A stretch of DNA of 64,000 nucleotides from Paratinospora sagittata (lineage: Eukaryota; Streptophyta; Magnoliopsida; Ranunculales; Menispermaceae). Where the stretch lies: positions 16,686,001 to 16,750,000 of the forward strand of contig CM069607.1 of assembly GCA_035771175.1 (NCBI GenBank), written 5' to 3'. The stretch's first letter is position 1. The number at the start of each line of letters is the position of its first letter. The notes under the pieces are model-generated. The model was not told where the DNA came from. It searched no databases and was given only the letters and a program-made list of their open reading frames with translations. Below, piece by piece: positions 11,108-22,532 of the stretch. Both the position numbers and the translations under genes were made by a program.

Positions 11108-11946
11108 TGTTGGCCCAATTGTTGGTTATACCCAAGAGGGGGGTGAATTGGGTATAATGGCAAAAATTAAACTTTTCCAACGTCTTAGTGAAATACTTGG
11201 ATACACTGGAAATGAATAATCAACCTTAACAAAATAAGACAAAGAAAAATGTGGAAAATAAGAGACACATGATTTATAGTGGTTCAACACGCCTACATCC
11301 ACTACCTAACCTCCCCAGTTAGGATTTTCTAAATTCACTAATTAATTCTCTTACGGGTGAGAACCAAACCGTTACAAATGTCTTTTTTCTGGTTCAAGGC
11401 AAACTTATCCTTTTGCGGGCTAAGGATGAACCACGTTTCCTTTTTTGGGCTGAGAAAAAATCCATGTTCCTTTTGGGGGCTAAGGAATAACCGGTAGATC
11501 CTACTTCAAGGTGGAGGATACACCTTCTAACGATTCCAACCTTGGAATCATCAAGTGAACTAAATTCACTAGACTTGGTTGTTTCAATCCAGAAACACAC
11601 CAACTTATGATTCACTATATATGTGCATAATAAACAATTTTAACCATATGATTGCGTAATAATCATGATTGTGTGTGTGCATGCATGATCAATATAATAA
11701 TAGCATATATGCATGAGTATGATGACCTATATGCATGATGTTCAAACGATGCCTATCATACTGTGGTTGGAACGTGTAACGGTTACTCTACAACACTAAG
11801 ATTCTTGACAAAATATTACAAACATGAAGCTCTTGAATCTTCATGCATTATTGTTCCATCCACACACTTTGCAAGTATAGTTGAATCCATCTGATATAGC
11901 TAGTTAACACTAAAACAACTAAGTCAAAGAGATTAATGATAACAAA
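11108..11946 (-). mobile_element. 5' LTR of reverse copia fragment (internally shortened)
   Basis: The 3' end is next to the PBS: reverse strand ...CCAACAATTGGGCCAACA. Compared with the related LTR at 253-2489, the leader hairpins (11346-11545) and the U3 start (11640-11946) are present but about 1.3 kb between them is missing, including the TATA region. It meets a forward LTR of the same family head to head near 11946. Confidence 0.7.
11305..11487 (-). repeat. Hairpin array in LTR leader
   Basis: CCTAAC 11305-11310 / GTTAGG 11318-11323. TTCTC 11346-11350 / GAGAA 11359-11363 around TTACGGGT. ATCCTT 11407-11412 / AAGGAT 11422-11427 around TTGCGGGCT. TTCCTT 11467-11472 / AAGGAA 11482-11487 around TTGGGGGCT. 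The loop is nearly constant while stems change on both sides. Confidence 0.75.
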
Positions 11947-12310
11947 TGTAACGACCCTCACCCGATTTTGTTTTGATAATTACAAACAACATACTTGTGA
12001 TCACTAATCTCTTTGACTTAGTTGTTTCAGTGCTAACAGGCTATATCAAATCGATTCAACTATACTGTCAAAGCGTGTGGATGGAATAATAATGCACGAA
12101 GATTCAAGAGCTTCATGCTTGTATTCTTTTGTCTAGAATCTTAGTGCTGTAGAGTAATCCTTAGTCATTCCAACCATAATATGATTTGCATCTTTTGAAA
12201 ATCATGCATATAGGTTATCATATTCATGCACATACACTATTATCATATTGATCATGCATGCACACACGTTATCATGATTATCATGTAATCTTATAGTTAA
12301 GGTTATTTAT
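11640..12310. repeat. Large inverted repeat from two LTRs joined head to head
   Basis: The left arm (about 11640-11946) is the start of a reverse LTR; the right arm (about 11990-12310) is the start of a forward LTR of the same family. Matching blocks include AACTAAGTCAAAGAGATTA / TAATCTCTTTGACTTAGTT and AAGCTCTTGAATCTTC / GAAGATTCAAGAGCTTC. The spacer is about 40 bp containing CGACCCTCACCCGATTTTG. Confidence 0.8.
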
Positions 12311-13623
12311 TATGCATATCTATATTATCGTTTATCATGCCCTCATATTAACAACTCTGCATGGTTTTAATCGTTTTACTTGTATCATATCGAACGTCTT
12401 GATCATCTGTATTAATCGATTGTTGTACCGTGTTTATCTTCACTAATTGTGTTTCAATCTTGTCAAAAATATTTTCACAGTTGGTTTATGTGTTTGACAA
12501 TGTCTTAAACTCATTTTGATCGAAAAATTGAGTTTCTATCACTTCAACGTGAAGAAACACACTCCTCATTCAAGGAACACGCTACTACGCCTTTTCCCGA
12601 GATTCAGATTTTTCTTATTAGAGTTTAAGGAACACGCTCCTGCGATTTTTCTCAAAACTTAGATTTTTCTAATCAGGGAATAAGGAACGCACACATGTAG
12701 AAAAGGGCAAAATAAGAATGTTTATAAAGTTAGTGGTTCTTGGTGAAGAACCTCGCTTCGATGCCCAATGGACATATTAAGGAACGTGCTCCTCGATTGG
12801 AGGGAAATCTGAAAAGTTTCAGATTTCAAAACAAAAGCGCGCTCCTCTATTAAGGGAAACGTTCTTGTGCCTCGGTCTGATATTTTTCTATAAATACCAC
12901 ACTTGCTCATTCGAAGAGCAACTTTTGCAAAATTTTAGAACTTGTGCCAAATCTTTGTTCTCTCTTTTTTCGAGTTTTAACACAAGTTCTTGAGTTTTCT
13001 TAAACATCTTTTGAGTGCAAAAGTTCACTACATTTGAATATTTGATTCAAACTTTCAAAGAGTTCTCCTCATTCTTTCAACATCTTTGAAATACTTGAAA
13101 GACATTCTTGAGTGTTGATCAAGCTGTGTGCAAGTGAGTTCTTCACGTCTTGTTGTTCTTGATCATCATTGAAGGAAGAATCTCTCAACCATCATCACAC
13201 TTGAAGAATCTTTAAGCTTCATCCTTACCTAAGTTGGGTAAAATCTCTCTATTAAGATTCTTGTGATTTTGATTGAGTTAAATCGATTTTGTGCTTGATT
13301 TGATATCTTGAAAATTGTTTTTGTTTTGAATATTGCTTGTGGAACCATACTTAATCTTCATATGATATTATCTTGATTAGTGGTTTCATTGTGGTCTCGA
13401 TTCATGTGCTAAACTTACATTATTTTAAATGGATTTCATTGATCATTACTTGAGCATATTGATTCTTGAACTTAACCATTTATCTATTTAGAATCAACAA
13501 GTCTTGATCATTTGTGCATATTAAATTCTTATGCTTCATACATATCATCTTTAGAATCAATATTCGAATACATGTGCATATTCAATTCTTGATGTTACAT
13601 TATCACTATTTGAATCGTTTGCA
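11947..13623 (+). mobile_element. Forward Sirevirus-like LTR, first segment (split by gypsy element and solo LTR)
   Basis: Begins about TGTAACGACCC, runs through U3 to the leader, and continues at 24449-24649 and 27446-27840 after removal of two insertions. GC-core repeats (AGGAACACGCTCCT type) lie at 12550-12870 and a TATA box at 12888-12896. The leader 12900-13623 is the reverse complement of 840-1520 in the solo LTR at 253-2489. TTGCA at 13619-13623 is the target duplication of the gypsy element. No gene in this segment. Confidence 0.75.
12888..12896 (+). promoter_or_regulatory. TATA box of forward LTR
   Basis: CTATAAATA, following six GC-core repeats; the reverse-strand counterpart is at 1516-1524. 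Confidence 0.65.
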
Positions 13624-14999
13624 TGTAATACCCTAGGTTTGCACAAAAAACAAAAAAAAAAATTGTTCGGGTAACCTGCCAGAACGTTCAGGCGCCAAAT
13701 TTTCTATATACACAACCCTCCCCCTCCTCATTTCTCACACTAAAATCACTACTCGTGATTTTCCTTCTCTCTTTCACACATTTTGAGTTTTTGTCCTCTC
13801 TTTTAAGACTCTCTTTCCGAGACTCTCTATGCGGTGCAACGTGGTTCTGCCCGGGGGAAGGCGCCAGTTCTGAAAAGAGTTTTTATCTGAAGGTGGGGAA
13901 CGAAACATAGGTTTGCGCATCTTATAACTTTTATTAAAGTTTACATTCATTTACCATTATGTCTACTATTCATTTACACTGCATTATTGCGTATAATGTT
14001 CATACTGTCAGACTTATGCCTGTATAATTGGAGTTCATGTATTACACTGTTGTTATGTCGTATTAGTGGTCAATCTGGCTCAACCAGACTTAGTCTTGTC
14101 CTCAGTAACTTTAAATAGTGAACGGGAGGCAGCGTGCTGCTCTAGACGATTGGTATTTAAGTAGACCTCGTGTCTCACCTCTCAACAGGAGACTGATCTG
14201 GTTGGTCTTATTTGAAAGCTATCAGCTTATACAAGTAATATTGAATGTCCTAACCTTGCACGTCGTGATATCGACCCTGATAAGGATCACCAGACGTTGC
14301 CAAATCCTGTCTAAATGTTAAGTAAAGACCGGCCCAGTTCATGCATTGGCATCATACGTAGCACCACCTGGGGACTTACGTGGTTTGTGATTCATAGAAT
14401 AGTTAGGAGCAATGCTCGTTATTCATTATATTTCTCTAGAGAGGGACGTACAATGTGAACTTGGCTACTCCTAGGGAGGGACATCTGTACGTGAATCCAG
14501 AGCGTCGTTCCTGAGAAGGGACGTACATTGAGAACCCGACTACTCCAGGGGAGGGACATCTGTACGTGAACTCAGGCGATGTACAATCATCAAACCAATA
14601 CGAGACGGTGTCATGCATACATTCATATTGGATTGATTATGATGCTCTGATGTGTATTTAAGATATTTGATTATGAAGTTTGTTTTATTAATTGTTATAT
14701 TCACGAACTATTTTACCCACTGAGCGTGTAGCTCACCCCGTTGTTATCCAATTTTTCACAGGAGATTAGGGTGGACTGGGTGCAGGTTTTTGGGCCCACA
14801 TTTTGTACCCTTTGTATTATTCATTGGGGATTTTGGGAGAATGTTCCCTTAACTATTTCATGTACAAATATATTCTAAAATTAATGAAATCAAACTTGTA
14901 CTTAATCGTGTTTCCGCGCACTTAGTTATTGTTATAATGCATTCGCGCCCCGTCCGTGAGTGTCCCGCAGGTTTAGGCGCATCCGGGTGGGGTGTGACA
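13624..14999 (+). repeat. 5' LTR of gypsy element
   Basis: 1376 bp. U3 is only about 70 bp: CAGGCGCC sits next to AAATTTTCTATATAAAC, a TATA box at about 13704-13712, just after an inverted repeat related to GAACGTTC. The long leader holds a repeat array of GGGACGT/GGGACAT units at 14435-14590. The end is GGTGTGACA at 14999. Confidence 0.9.
14435..14590 (+). repeat. Tandem GGGAC(G/A)T units in gypsy LTR leader
   Basis: Four units of about 38 bp (two alternating types) each pair a short self-complementary block (CTCTAGAGAG, CTCCTAGGGAG, TTCCTGAGAAGG, CTCCAGGGGAG) with GGGACGTACA or GGGACATCTGTACGTGAA. The matching array in the 3' LTR is at 23880-24030, where the block CTCCTAGGGAG is replaced by CTCTTGGGAAG. 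Confidence 0.65.
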
Positions 15000-15004
15000 T
15001 TTAA

Positions 15005-15016
15005 TGGTATCAGAGC
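15005..15016 (+). other. Primer binding site (initiator tRNA-Met)
   Basis: TGGTATCAGAGC, five bases after the LTR end. GTAAGG follows directly at 15017-15022 and has the form of a 5' splice donor. Confidence 0.9.
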
Positions 15017-15060
15017 GTAAGGTCCACGGCCCGCCCAAGTCCACCAAGATAGGAGAAGAA

Positions 15061-15085
15061 ATTATTTATTAGATATATATATCTC

Positions 15086-15139
<54 letters not shown>

Positions 15140-15270
15140 TTATATATATAGTTAAGATTTATATTAAATATATATCTAGAAAACTATATAGTTTTTATAT
15201 AGTTTAGATTCAAATATATATATTGTTATGATTGAATATATATATCTATATATCTATGCATATATGAGAT
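15061..15270. repeat. AT microsatellite region
   Basis: Long (AT)n run at about 15095-15136 with degenerate ATATCT/TATAT flanks, inside the gypsy leader. No coding potential. Confidence 0.9.
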
Positions 15271-15342
15271 ATATATATCATATTGCCAATAGAAAATTTG
15301 GATTAAATGATGGCATAAACATCAAGAGAAAAATATAAAATA

Positions 15343-17008
15343 TTGTCCAACGGACAAAGCATAAATCTCAAAAATGTTAGGAATATATTTTGTCTTTCAC
15401 AAATTTATTTTTCTTTGAGTAAAAGAATAGCCTCAAGTGAAGGAACGACTTCCGGTAGTAGGGAACCAATTCCCACTAGACTCAAGGAATTGTCGAAAAG
15501 GGAGGTTACAACTATGAGGAGTATCGACAATAGAGATCTCCGCCTCCGTCCAATCCTTCACGAAAAACTCGCAACACTGGGGTGGTTGAACATAACAAAA
15601 GTTTAGGGTCACGTCTCCAACAACTTGATGAAATCCTTTTACGCAGCCATGAATTGCGTAGGACTTCAAGAAGATGGATCAGCCCTGTTTTGGAGACAAC
15701 GGTCAGGGGAACAAAGATTTCTATCAACGTCGAAATTATTGCGCGACTTATGGAGATTCCAATTGAAGATAGAATTGTTGATCCACACGAACCCCAGACA
15801 GTTGCAGAGATCGCGGAGTCCAACGAACAGTTGTTCAATTCCCTCGCAAAGAGCCGTACACCCAATCAACGTACACCCACCTCCCAAACAATCTCCTTAA
15901 ACCATCTCTTGCCGGCCTTGGAAAGATCATATTCGGCAACATCTTGCCAGAAAGGGGGACAAGAGGCACTATGTCAAGGGCTCAATTTCTTGTGTTATAC
16001 TGCATAGAGAAGAAAATTAAGGTCTCCCTACCTCACATCATCATCCAACAAATGTTGAGGGTGATTCAAAACCCTTTAAGAAAGGATCTCCTCGGCTACA
16101 GAGTCTTGATCATGAGGATGCTATACGAGGCAAACGTCAACACTTTTGATGGGTTTTCGAAGCAGATCACTGAGGCGGTTACAACATCTTCTATCTTCAA
16201 GACATATGTCACAAGTGGAGGGATAACTGACGAGGAAGTATTCGGCGCGACTTTTAATGGCGAAGAATTAGAGACGAAAAAGGACGTTGTTACCGAAAAA
16301 GTCGACGCAAGATTCCTGTTAGGGAGGTACCAAATAACGAGCCAAACCAAAACCCTAAACCCAGCCTCGAATAATGATCCAACCGCGCACCTGTTCTCTG
16401 AGGAAGATTTATTTGCCAACCTAAATCAACCTCAACCAAATCAGGATAGACAAGAAGTTCTAGCAAATCCACCTTCCTGGAACATGCCAACTCAAGGCAA
16501 TACTACGTACCAAAGGTTTCCAACTCCTGAAGTACCGTATCGGGCAGTTTCACAAATTCCTGTGAACCAACAACAACAAAATTTTGCGGCACCAAATCTT
16601 GGAAGACAGGACATCATAATGAGCCCATTGTTTCAAGACTTTTTAACCCAAGCATATCCAAATGTCCAAGGGGTTCCAGTTAGGGAATCCCCGTACCGTC
16701 AAAACAACTACCCCACACCTATGAGTCAACCATACGACCAATACTTTCCACCAATGCTTACGGCCTACCATCCACCTATGGGATAGTCAACCCATCAACC
16801 ATTGATGGGGCAATGGACTAACCCATTCGAACAGTTAAATGTGATAGTAGCCAGTATTGCTCGTATAGAGGAAACTCAAAATACTTTGTTAACATGTATG
16901 CAAAACGTCAAACAACAACGAGCAAATTCTCAACCTTCTTCTAGCAGTCTTTCTGTACCTAGCAAGAGGTCTAGAAGGAGCAGTAGTAGGCAGAAAAATC
17001 AGGAATGA
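15343..17008 (+). pseudogene. Accessory ORF1 upstream of gag (copy 2 of 4 of the retroelement accessory family)
   Basis: Coding remnant in at least three frame pieces (15343-15606, 15582-15900, 15944-16786) with a tail at 16802-17008. Visible landmarks: SFYAAMNCVGL, then VRGTKISINVEIIARLMEIP, then LLPALERS and ILPERGTRGTMSRAQFLVLY followed by KIKVSLPHIII. The order FY-x-x-M, VRG-x-x-I, LLP, LVLY-x-I matches the copies at 28545-31471 and 51390-52629. The C-terminal 130 residues are Gln/Pro/Asn-rich, ending in a basic KRSRRSS tail. Chromoviruses of this type normally start with gag, so an ORF here is unexpected. Function is unknown; it is broken by frameshifts. Confidence 0.65.
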
Positions 17009-17109
17009 CCACTGGCATTGTAAAAATTTATTTTATATATGAATGAAATGTTTTGTTTAAGACTATCTTTGGTGGGCCGACTTACAACCATTCTTTCTTT
17101 TGTATCACT

Positions 17110-17384
17110 AACTTTGGAGTGGTATGGGACACAACAAAATTGGAGGATACTAAATAAAATGTGGAAGTAAGAAAACCCACGACCTTCTGTGAAAAGAAAC
17201 ATTTGGAGAAAGTTGGATTACTAACATTATCACTAAGTTTACACGGTATGGGACGAGTAAACTTGGACGATATTATTAGTGAACTACTATTCAGTCGATG
17301 TTTTATAGAGACCGCGTTCATACAACTTAACTTGGTTGACACCCTTATTACCAAATTCATGTGGTATGGGACACACGAATTTGG
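17110..17384 (+). repeat. Three-hairpin array with constant loop GGTATGGGAC
   Basis: AACTTTG 17110-17116 / CAAAATT 17135-17141 (one mismatch). AAGTTTAC 17235-17242 / GTAAACTT 17257-17264 (perfect 8 bp). CCAAATTC 17351-17358 / GAATTTGG 17377-17384 (perfect 8 bp). Each loop contains GGTATGGGAC (17121, 17245, 17363), spaced about 120 bp. The stems differ from each other but remain self-complementary. The array lies between ORF1 and gag in a 700-bp gene-free stretch (17009-17736). Confidence 0.8.
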
Positions 17385-17787
17385 ATAATAATCGAAAAGA
17401 CTAAGCGAAAGAGTTTGAATACATAAGATCGCGATAGAACGTTAGATCAGGATACTTACCGAGGAAAATCTTAGAATTTTTATGACTCGTATGGATTTTC
17501 AATGAAATATATATGTATGTTCACAAAAACTAGAACCAAAACATTTGAAATACTTGCAAAGTTTTATACTTATTATATAAACATTCTAACCTTGTTTTTA
17601 CACGTTGGCCAAACATACTAGGCATATAAGATTCTTTGATTCCTAAACAAAAACCTTACACTATACTTAGAAAAATAAGTGATTTTTATATTGCAGTACT
17701 CTCGAATTTGTTGCTGAGAATATCATAACATTATACTTGGCTACAGTTCCTAAATCATGGTTTTATTTTCTCCTTGCCAGTGAGAAA

Positions 17788-18925
17788 ATGCAAACCAGGA
17801 AGAGAGGAAGGCCACATACTGTCCATCCAGCAAAGGAGGCACCTCCTGAGATATTGAACCAGGAACTACCGCCTCCGAAGACAGTACAGGCCACACCTAA
17901 CACTGCCACTACGTCTGGGCAGGTAGTGCCACCCCAACCCACACTCTTTTCCATACCTTCGAGTATGGAAGTATTCTTCGCCTAATTTATCGAGGCTATG
18001 AAAGTAACTGTTCAGAAGGTCGTTCCTGAGACCGCGGCCAATCAGGTTGTTACTGTTCAGGCACCTGTGAGATTTGGGTCGGAGACTCAAACCGACCAGA
18101 TTACGAAATACAAGAGGCTACAACCTCTTACTTTTGCTGGCACCATTGATACTGAAGAGGTGCAGAAATGTCTGGATGAGTCAAAGAAGGCTCTCGATGC
18201 AATGGGAGTCGATGAGGCTCAAAAGATTCCACTTGCAACCTACCAACTTATTGGTGGAGCAAATACATGGTCGATAATAGCAAAGGAGGACCCAAGGGTC
18301 AACACCACAGACATGACTTGGCAACAGTTCGAGTCACTTTTTATTGATGAGTACTTCTCCGGAGCTGTGAAGAGGCAAAAGTGCCAGAAATTTGCCAAAC
18401 TATACCAAGGTGGCATGACAGTCAGGGAGTACGCTAGCAGGTTTAAAGAATTATCGGTCTACTATCTCTCCACCATCTCAATGAAAGCAAGATAAGACCG
18501 AGAAATTCTACAATGGCCTTCATCCTGACATTCGAAAAGCGTTGTCTATCTTGGATCTCAAAATTTACAGGGAGGTCGTTGACAAGGCCATGAGATTTGA
18601 ACATGAGAAGATTGTGCAGGAGCAGAGACTGGATAGGGGAAAATGGCCTGCAACATTTTTCCAATAGGGCAACAAGAAGAAGCCTTACTATAATCAAAAC
18701 CCACCACGACACCTAAGGCTGAACCATCTAACCCTGGCCATCAGGGTTTTCGCAATCATGGCCGCGGAGGCCTTAATGGCAGGGGTGGCCGTCGAAACGG
18801 CAATGGCAGAGGTGGTGGTCAGCACCACAATCAGCATGGCCAACAGAACAGTCAGCAGCAGAGGCTGACGTGTTACAATTGCGGCCAACAGGGCCATGTA
18901 AGAAATTTTTGTCAGCACCTTCAGC
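17788..18925 (+). pseudogene. gag: gypsy gag remnant
   Basis: The likely start is ATG 17788 (MQTRKRGRPHT), which directly follows a pyrimidine-rich stretch ending in CAG, a possible splice acceptor. The basic, proline-rich head is cut by a stop at 17983. The retrotransposon gag core then runs 17998-18495: LQPLTFAGTIDTEEVQKCLD, AMGVDEAQKIPLATYQL, W-x-x-FESLFIDEYF, GGMTVREYASRF. A frameshift follows at about 18490, then a Gly/His/Gln-rich stretch with the CCHC knuckle CYNCGQQGHVRNFC at 18868-18909. The product would form the virus-like particle. Disabled by stops and frameshifts. Confidence 0.85.
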
Positions 18926-19019
18926 AACCTATTCCCATTGTTTCAGTCAAACACCACCTGCTGCTAATGCCCAACCCAGGCAGAACTAGCAAAACCAGGG
19001 GCAACTGAACCAGGGTAGA

Positions 19020-22000
19020 GCATTTGCCATTGCTCAACAACCCCTCCCAGACAACAATGTAGTCGAAGGTACATTTTTCTTATTCAATACAGTGGTGCAT
19101 GTCTTGTTCGATTCAGGTGCGAAGCATTCTTTTATATCGTCTGCATTAGTAAGACATTTAGGGTTACATCCTGAACCCACAGAAATCACAATTCATGTCA
19201 CATCACCTTTAGGATCTAGTACTGACGTGAATTTGTAGTGCTCTCGATGTGAGCTTCGAATGTCAAAACAGATAATATATGCAGATTTTTTTGTGATGGA
19301 CATTGAAGACTTTGACATCATCCTAGGCATGGATTGGCTCGCACCACTGATTGCAAAAAGCGATTGTATGAAGAAGCAAGTTCAGTTAACCTTGCCCACG
19401 GGGGAGTTTGTCAAGATTCAAGGAAAAAGGAAATGGATACACAACACGACTGTTGCACTTCTAAAGGCACAGCTTCGAGCTTTATCCCTTGGTGATGAAA
19501 ATGAATCACCAGCACTATACCCTCTCGTAGTACACGATGTCCCGGTAATTTCTGAATTCTCAATAGTTTTTCTAAATGACCTTCCTGGTCTACCTCCGGT
19601 TAGGGAATTCGATTTTGAAATCAATCTCATACGTGGGACCGGGCCTATCTCAATTTCACAATACAGAATGTCAAATGTCGAGCTCATCAAAATGGACAAA
19701 CAACTGAAGGAATTAGAGAGTAATGGCTTCATCAGAAAAAGTTCATCACCTTGGGGAGCTCCAGTTCTGTTTGTTCGCAAAAAGGATGGTTCGTTACGAC
19801 TTTGCATCGACTATCGCAAGCTGAATAACGTCACCATTAAGAACAGAAACCCGTTGCCCAGGATTGATGACTTGTTCGACCAACTTAGAAATGCCAAATA
19901 CTTCTCTAAGATTGATTTACAATCCGGTTATCACCAACTCTGGATCCGAGAGTCGGACATTTCCAAGACGGCATTTAGAACTCGGTACGGTCACTACGAG
20001 TTCTTGGTCATGTCGTTCGGTCTAACAAATGCACCTGCTGCATTCATGGATTTGATGAACCGCATCTTTAGGTTATACTTATACCGATTTGTGGTGGTTT
20101 TTGTGGGCGATATCTTGATATATTCCTCAATTGAAGAAGACCATAAGATACATGTGAAGATAGTCCTCCAGACATTGAAAAGCCACCAGTTGTATGCAAA
20201 GTTGAGTAAGTGCAAATTTTGGGCGAAGCGAGTTCAATTCCTAGGCGATGTGGTTTCAGGCAATGACATTGAGGTGGATCCTTCTAAGGTTGAAGCGGTT
20301 TTAAACTGGAAGTAGCCTACCACTGTTACTCAGATTAGGAGTTTTCTTGGTTTGGCTGGCTATTACAGACGCTTCATCAAGGACTTCTCAAAGATTGCTG
20401 AACCTATGACAAAGCTCACTAGAAAAGACGTGCGATTCATTTGGAATCCCGCTTGTGAAACATCATTTCAGGAATTGAAGAAGTGTCTCACGACGGCATC
20501 AATACTCATCACTCCAACAAATGCACTTGGATTTTCACTATACACCAACGCCTCTCTACAAGGCTTAGGTGTTGTACTAATGCAAGAAGGCCAAGTTGTC
20601 GCATATGCCTTGAGGCAACTGAAGATTCATGACGGCAATTACCCAACACATGACTTGGAACTTGCAGCTGTCGTATTTGCACTGAAGCTATGGCGTCATT
20701 ACCTATATGGTAAACGGTTTGAGGTCTTCTCGGATCACAAGAGTCTTAAGTACATCTACACCCAGAGAGACCTAAACCTCCGCCAGAGACGATGGTTGGA
20801 ATTCTTGAAAGATTATGAATTTCAACTCCAATACCATCCCGGTAAGGCCAATGTTGTCGCTGATGCCTTGAGTCGAAAATCTTATGTTGCTTGCACTCTT
20901 AACTTCGAAATGGGGAAGTTGGCTACAGAGATGGAGAATTTTAACCTACAACAGATCGAGGAGGGAGCAAGATCACGACTTTCTCAATTATCAGCCAACT
21001 CTGAGCTGGTTCAAAAGATTTCAGCAGCTCAAGCCAACAACCCTATCTTAATAGAGAAACGCGAAGTTCTACTCAGCGGACAGGACCTTCCTCACTGGTC
21101 GGTATCTGAAGACGGGGTCGTTTTCTATAAAAAACGTCTCTGTCTACCGAACGATCCTGAGGTTCGAAAAGAAGTGCTCACTGAGATGCACTGTTCGAGG
21201 TTCGCTATGCATCCTGGGGGTGGCAAGATGTACAAGGATGTCAAGCGACAATTCTGGTTTTCTGGAATGAAGAAGGCGATTGCACACTTCGTTGCACGAT
21301 GTCTCGTTTGCCAACAAGTTAAGGCAGAACGAAGACTTCCCTTTGGACTTATCCAACCGTGATCTATTGGAGAATTGAAGTGGGAGAACATCGCAATGGA
21401 TTTTGTTACGGCCTTGCCTTGAAATAATAAAGGGAAAGATGTTATCTAGATTATCATTGACAGACTTACAAAGTCTGCACACTTTTTGCCAATAAAGTTC
21501 ACGGATAACCCTGCCAAACTTGCCGAACTATATGAAAGAGAAATCGTACGCCTCTATGGCATACCACTCATGATCGTCTCTGATCAAGACCCTCGATTCA
21601 CATCAAAACTTTGGCAAAGCTTTTAGAGTAGAATGGGCTCTAAGATCACCATGAGCACAGCCTTTCACCCTCAGACTGATGGACAATCAGAGCGTCTTAT
21701 CCAAATCTTGGAAGACATGTTACAGTGTTGCATTTTGGACTTTCAACGGATGGGCAAAGTACTTACATTTAGTTGAGTTTGCATACAACAACAGCTACCA
21801 AACTAGTATCGGCATGGCACCGTACGAGGCTCTCTATGGTCGCCCTTGCAGGTCTTCGGTATGCTGGTTAGATATGGCAGATCGACCGCAGTTGGGCCCT
21901 GAACTAGTTCAAGAGACTTCTGAGTAGATTACACTAGTAAATGAATGACTTCGTGTTGCACAAAGTCGACAGAAGAGCTATGCTGACAAGCGGAGGTAGC

Positions 22001-22440
22001 CTCTAGAATTTGATAAGGGGGACTTGGTTTTTCTAAAAGTTCAGCACACAAGAGGTGTCAAACGCTTTGGGATCAAAGGAAAGCTCTCTTCACGGTATAT
22101 CGGTCCATTTCAGATCATTGAACATATTGGAAAACTTGCTTATCGTCTGTCCCTTCCATTGTCCATGTCTAAGGTTCATGACGTTTTTCACGTATCCATG
22201 CTTCGAAAGTATCGTCCTGATCCTTCGCATATCATCCCTCTAGTCAAGGTTCGGGTTGAGGAAGGAAATAGGTATCAGGAGAGAGCAATACAGATTTTGG
22301 ATAGAAAAACTCAAGAACTAAGCGACGTAGCATACCACTTGTGAAGGTGCTCTGGGATCACCACGAAGTAGAGGAAGCAACATGGGAACTAGAAGCAACA
22401 ATTAAACAGAAATACCCTGAATTGTTTTCTAGTAATAACT
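19020..22440 (+). pseudogene. pol: gypsy pol remnant: protease, RT, RNase H, integrase, chromodomain-like tail
   Basis: Protease motif VLFDSGAKHSF at about 19100 is intact. RT (about 19600-20320) has the usual LCIDYRKLN and [10 protein letters not shown], but the catalytic F-V-D-D box reads FVGDILIYS, losing one metal-binding Asp. A TAG at 20313 interrupts RT. RNase H starts [10 protein letters not shown], with Asn where Asp is usual, and keeps [11 protein letters not shown] and DHKSLKYI. Integrase has the H-x(n)-C-x2-C finger (HPGG...CLVCQQ), several stops from 21361, and the [11 protein letters not shown] block. The C-terminus near 22330-22440 reads in shifted frames as VLWDHHEVEEATWE, a chromodomain-type tail. 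The chromovirus assignment rests on that tail and on TGGTATCAGAGC. Confidence 0.9.
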
Positions 22441-22532
22441 GATGATGTGATACATTATACTTTTTTACTTATTAATAAAATGATGGAACTTTGTTTACAA
22501 ATATCTTAATACGTCGTTTCACTTGAATAACT

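Noticed and set aside
14436..14618. A reverse ORF of about 60-70 codons found in both gypsy LTRs (also 23847-24062)
   Set aside because: It arises from the tandem GGGAC units and is antisense to the element; its presence in both LTRs is explained by LTR duplication.
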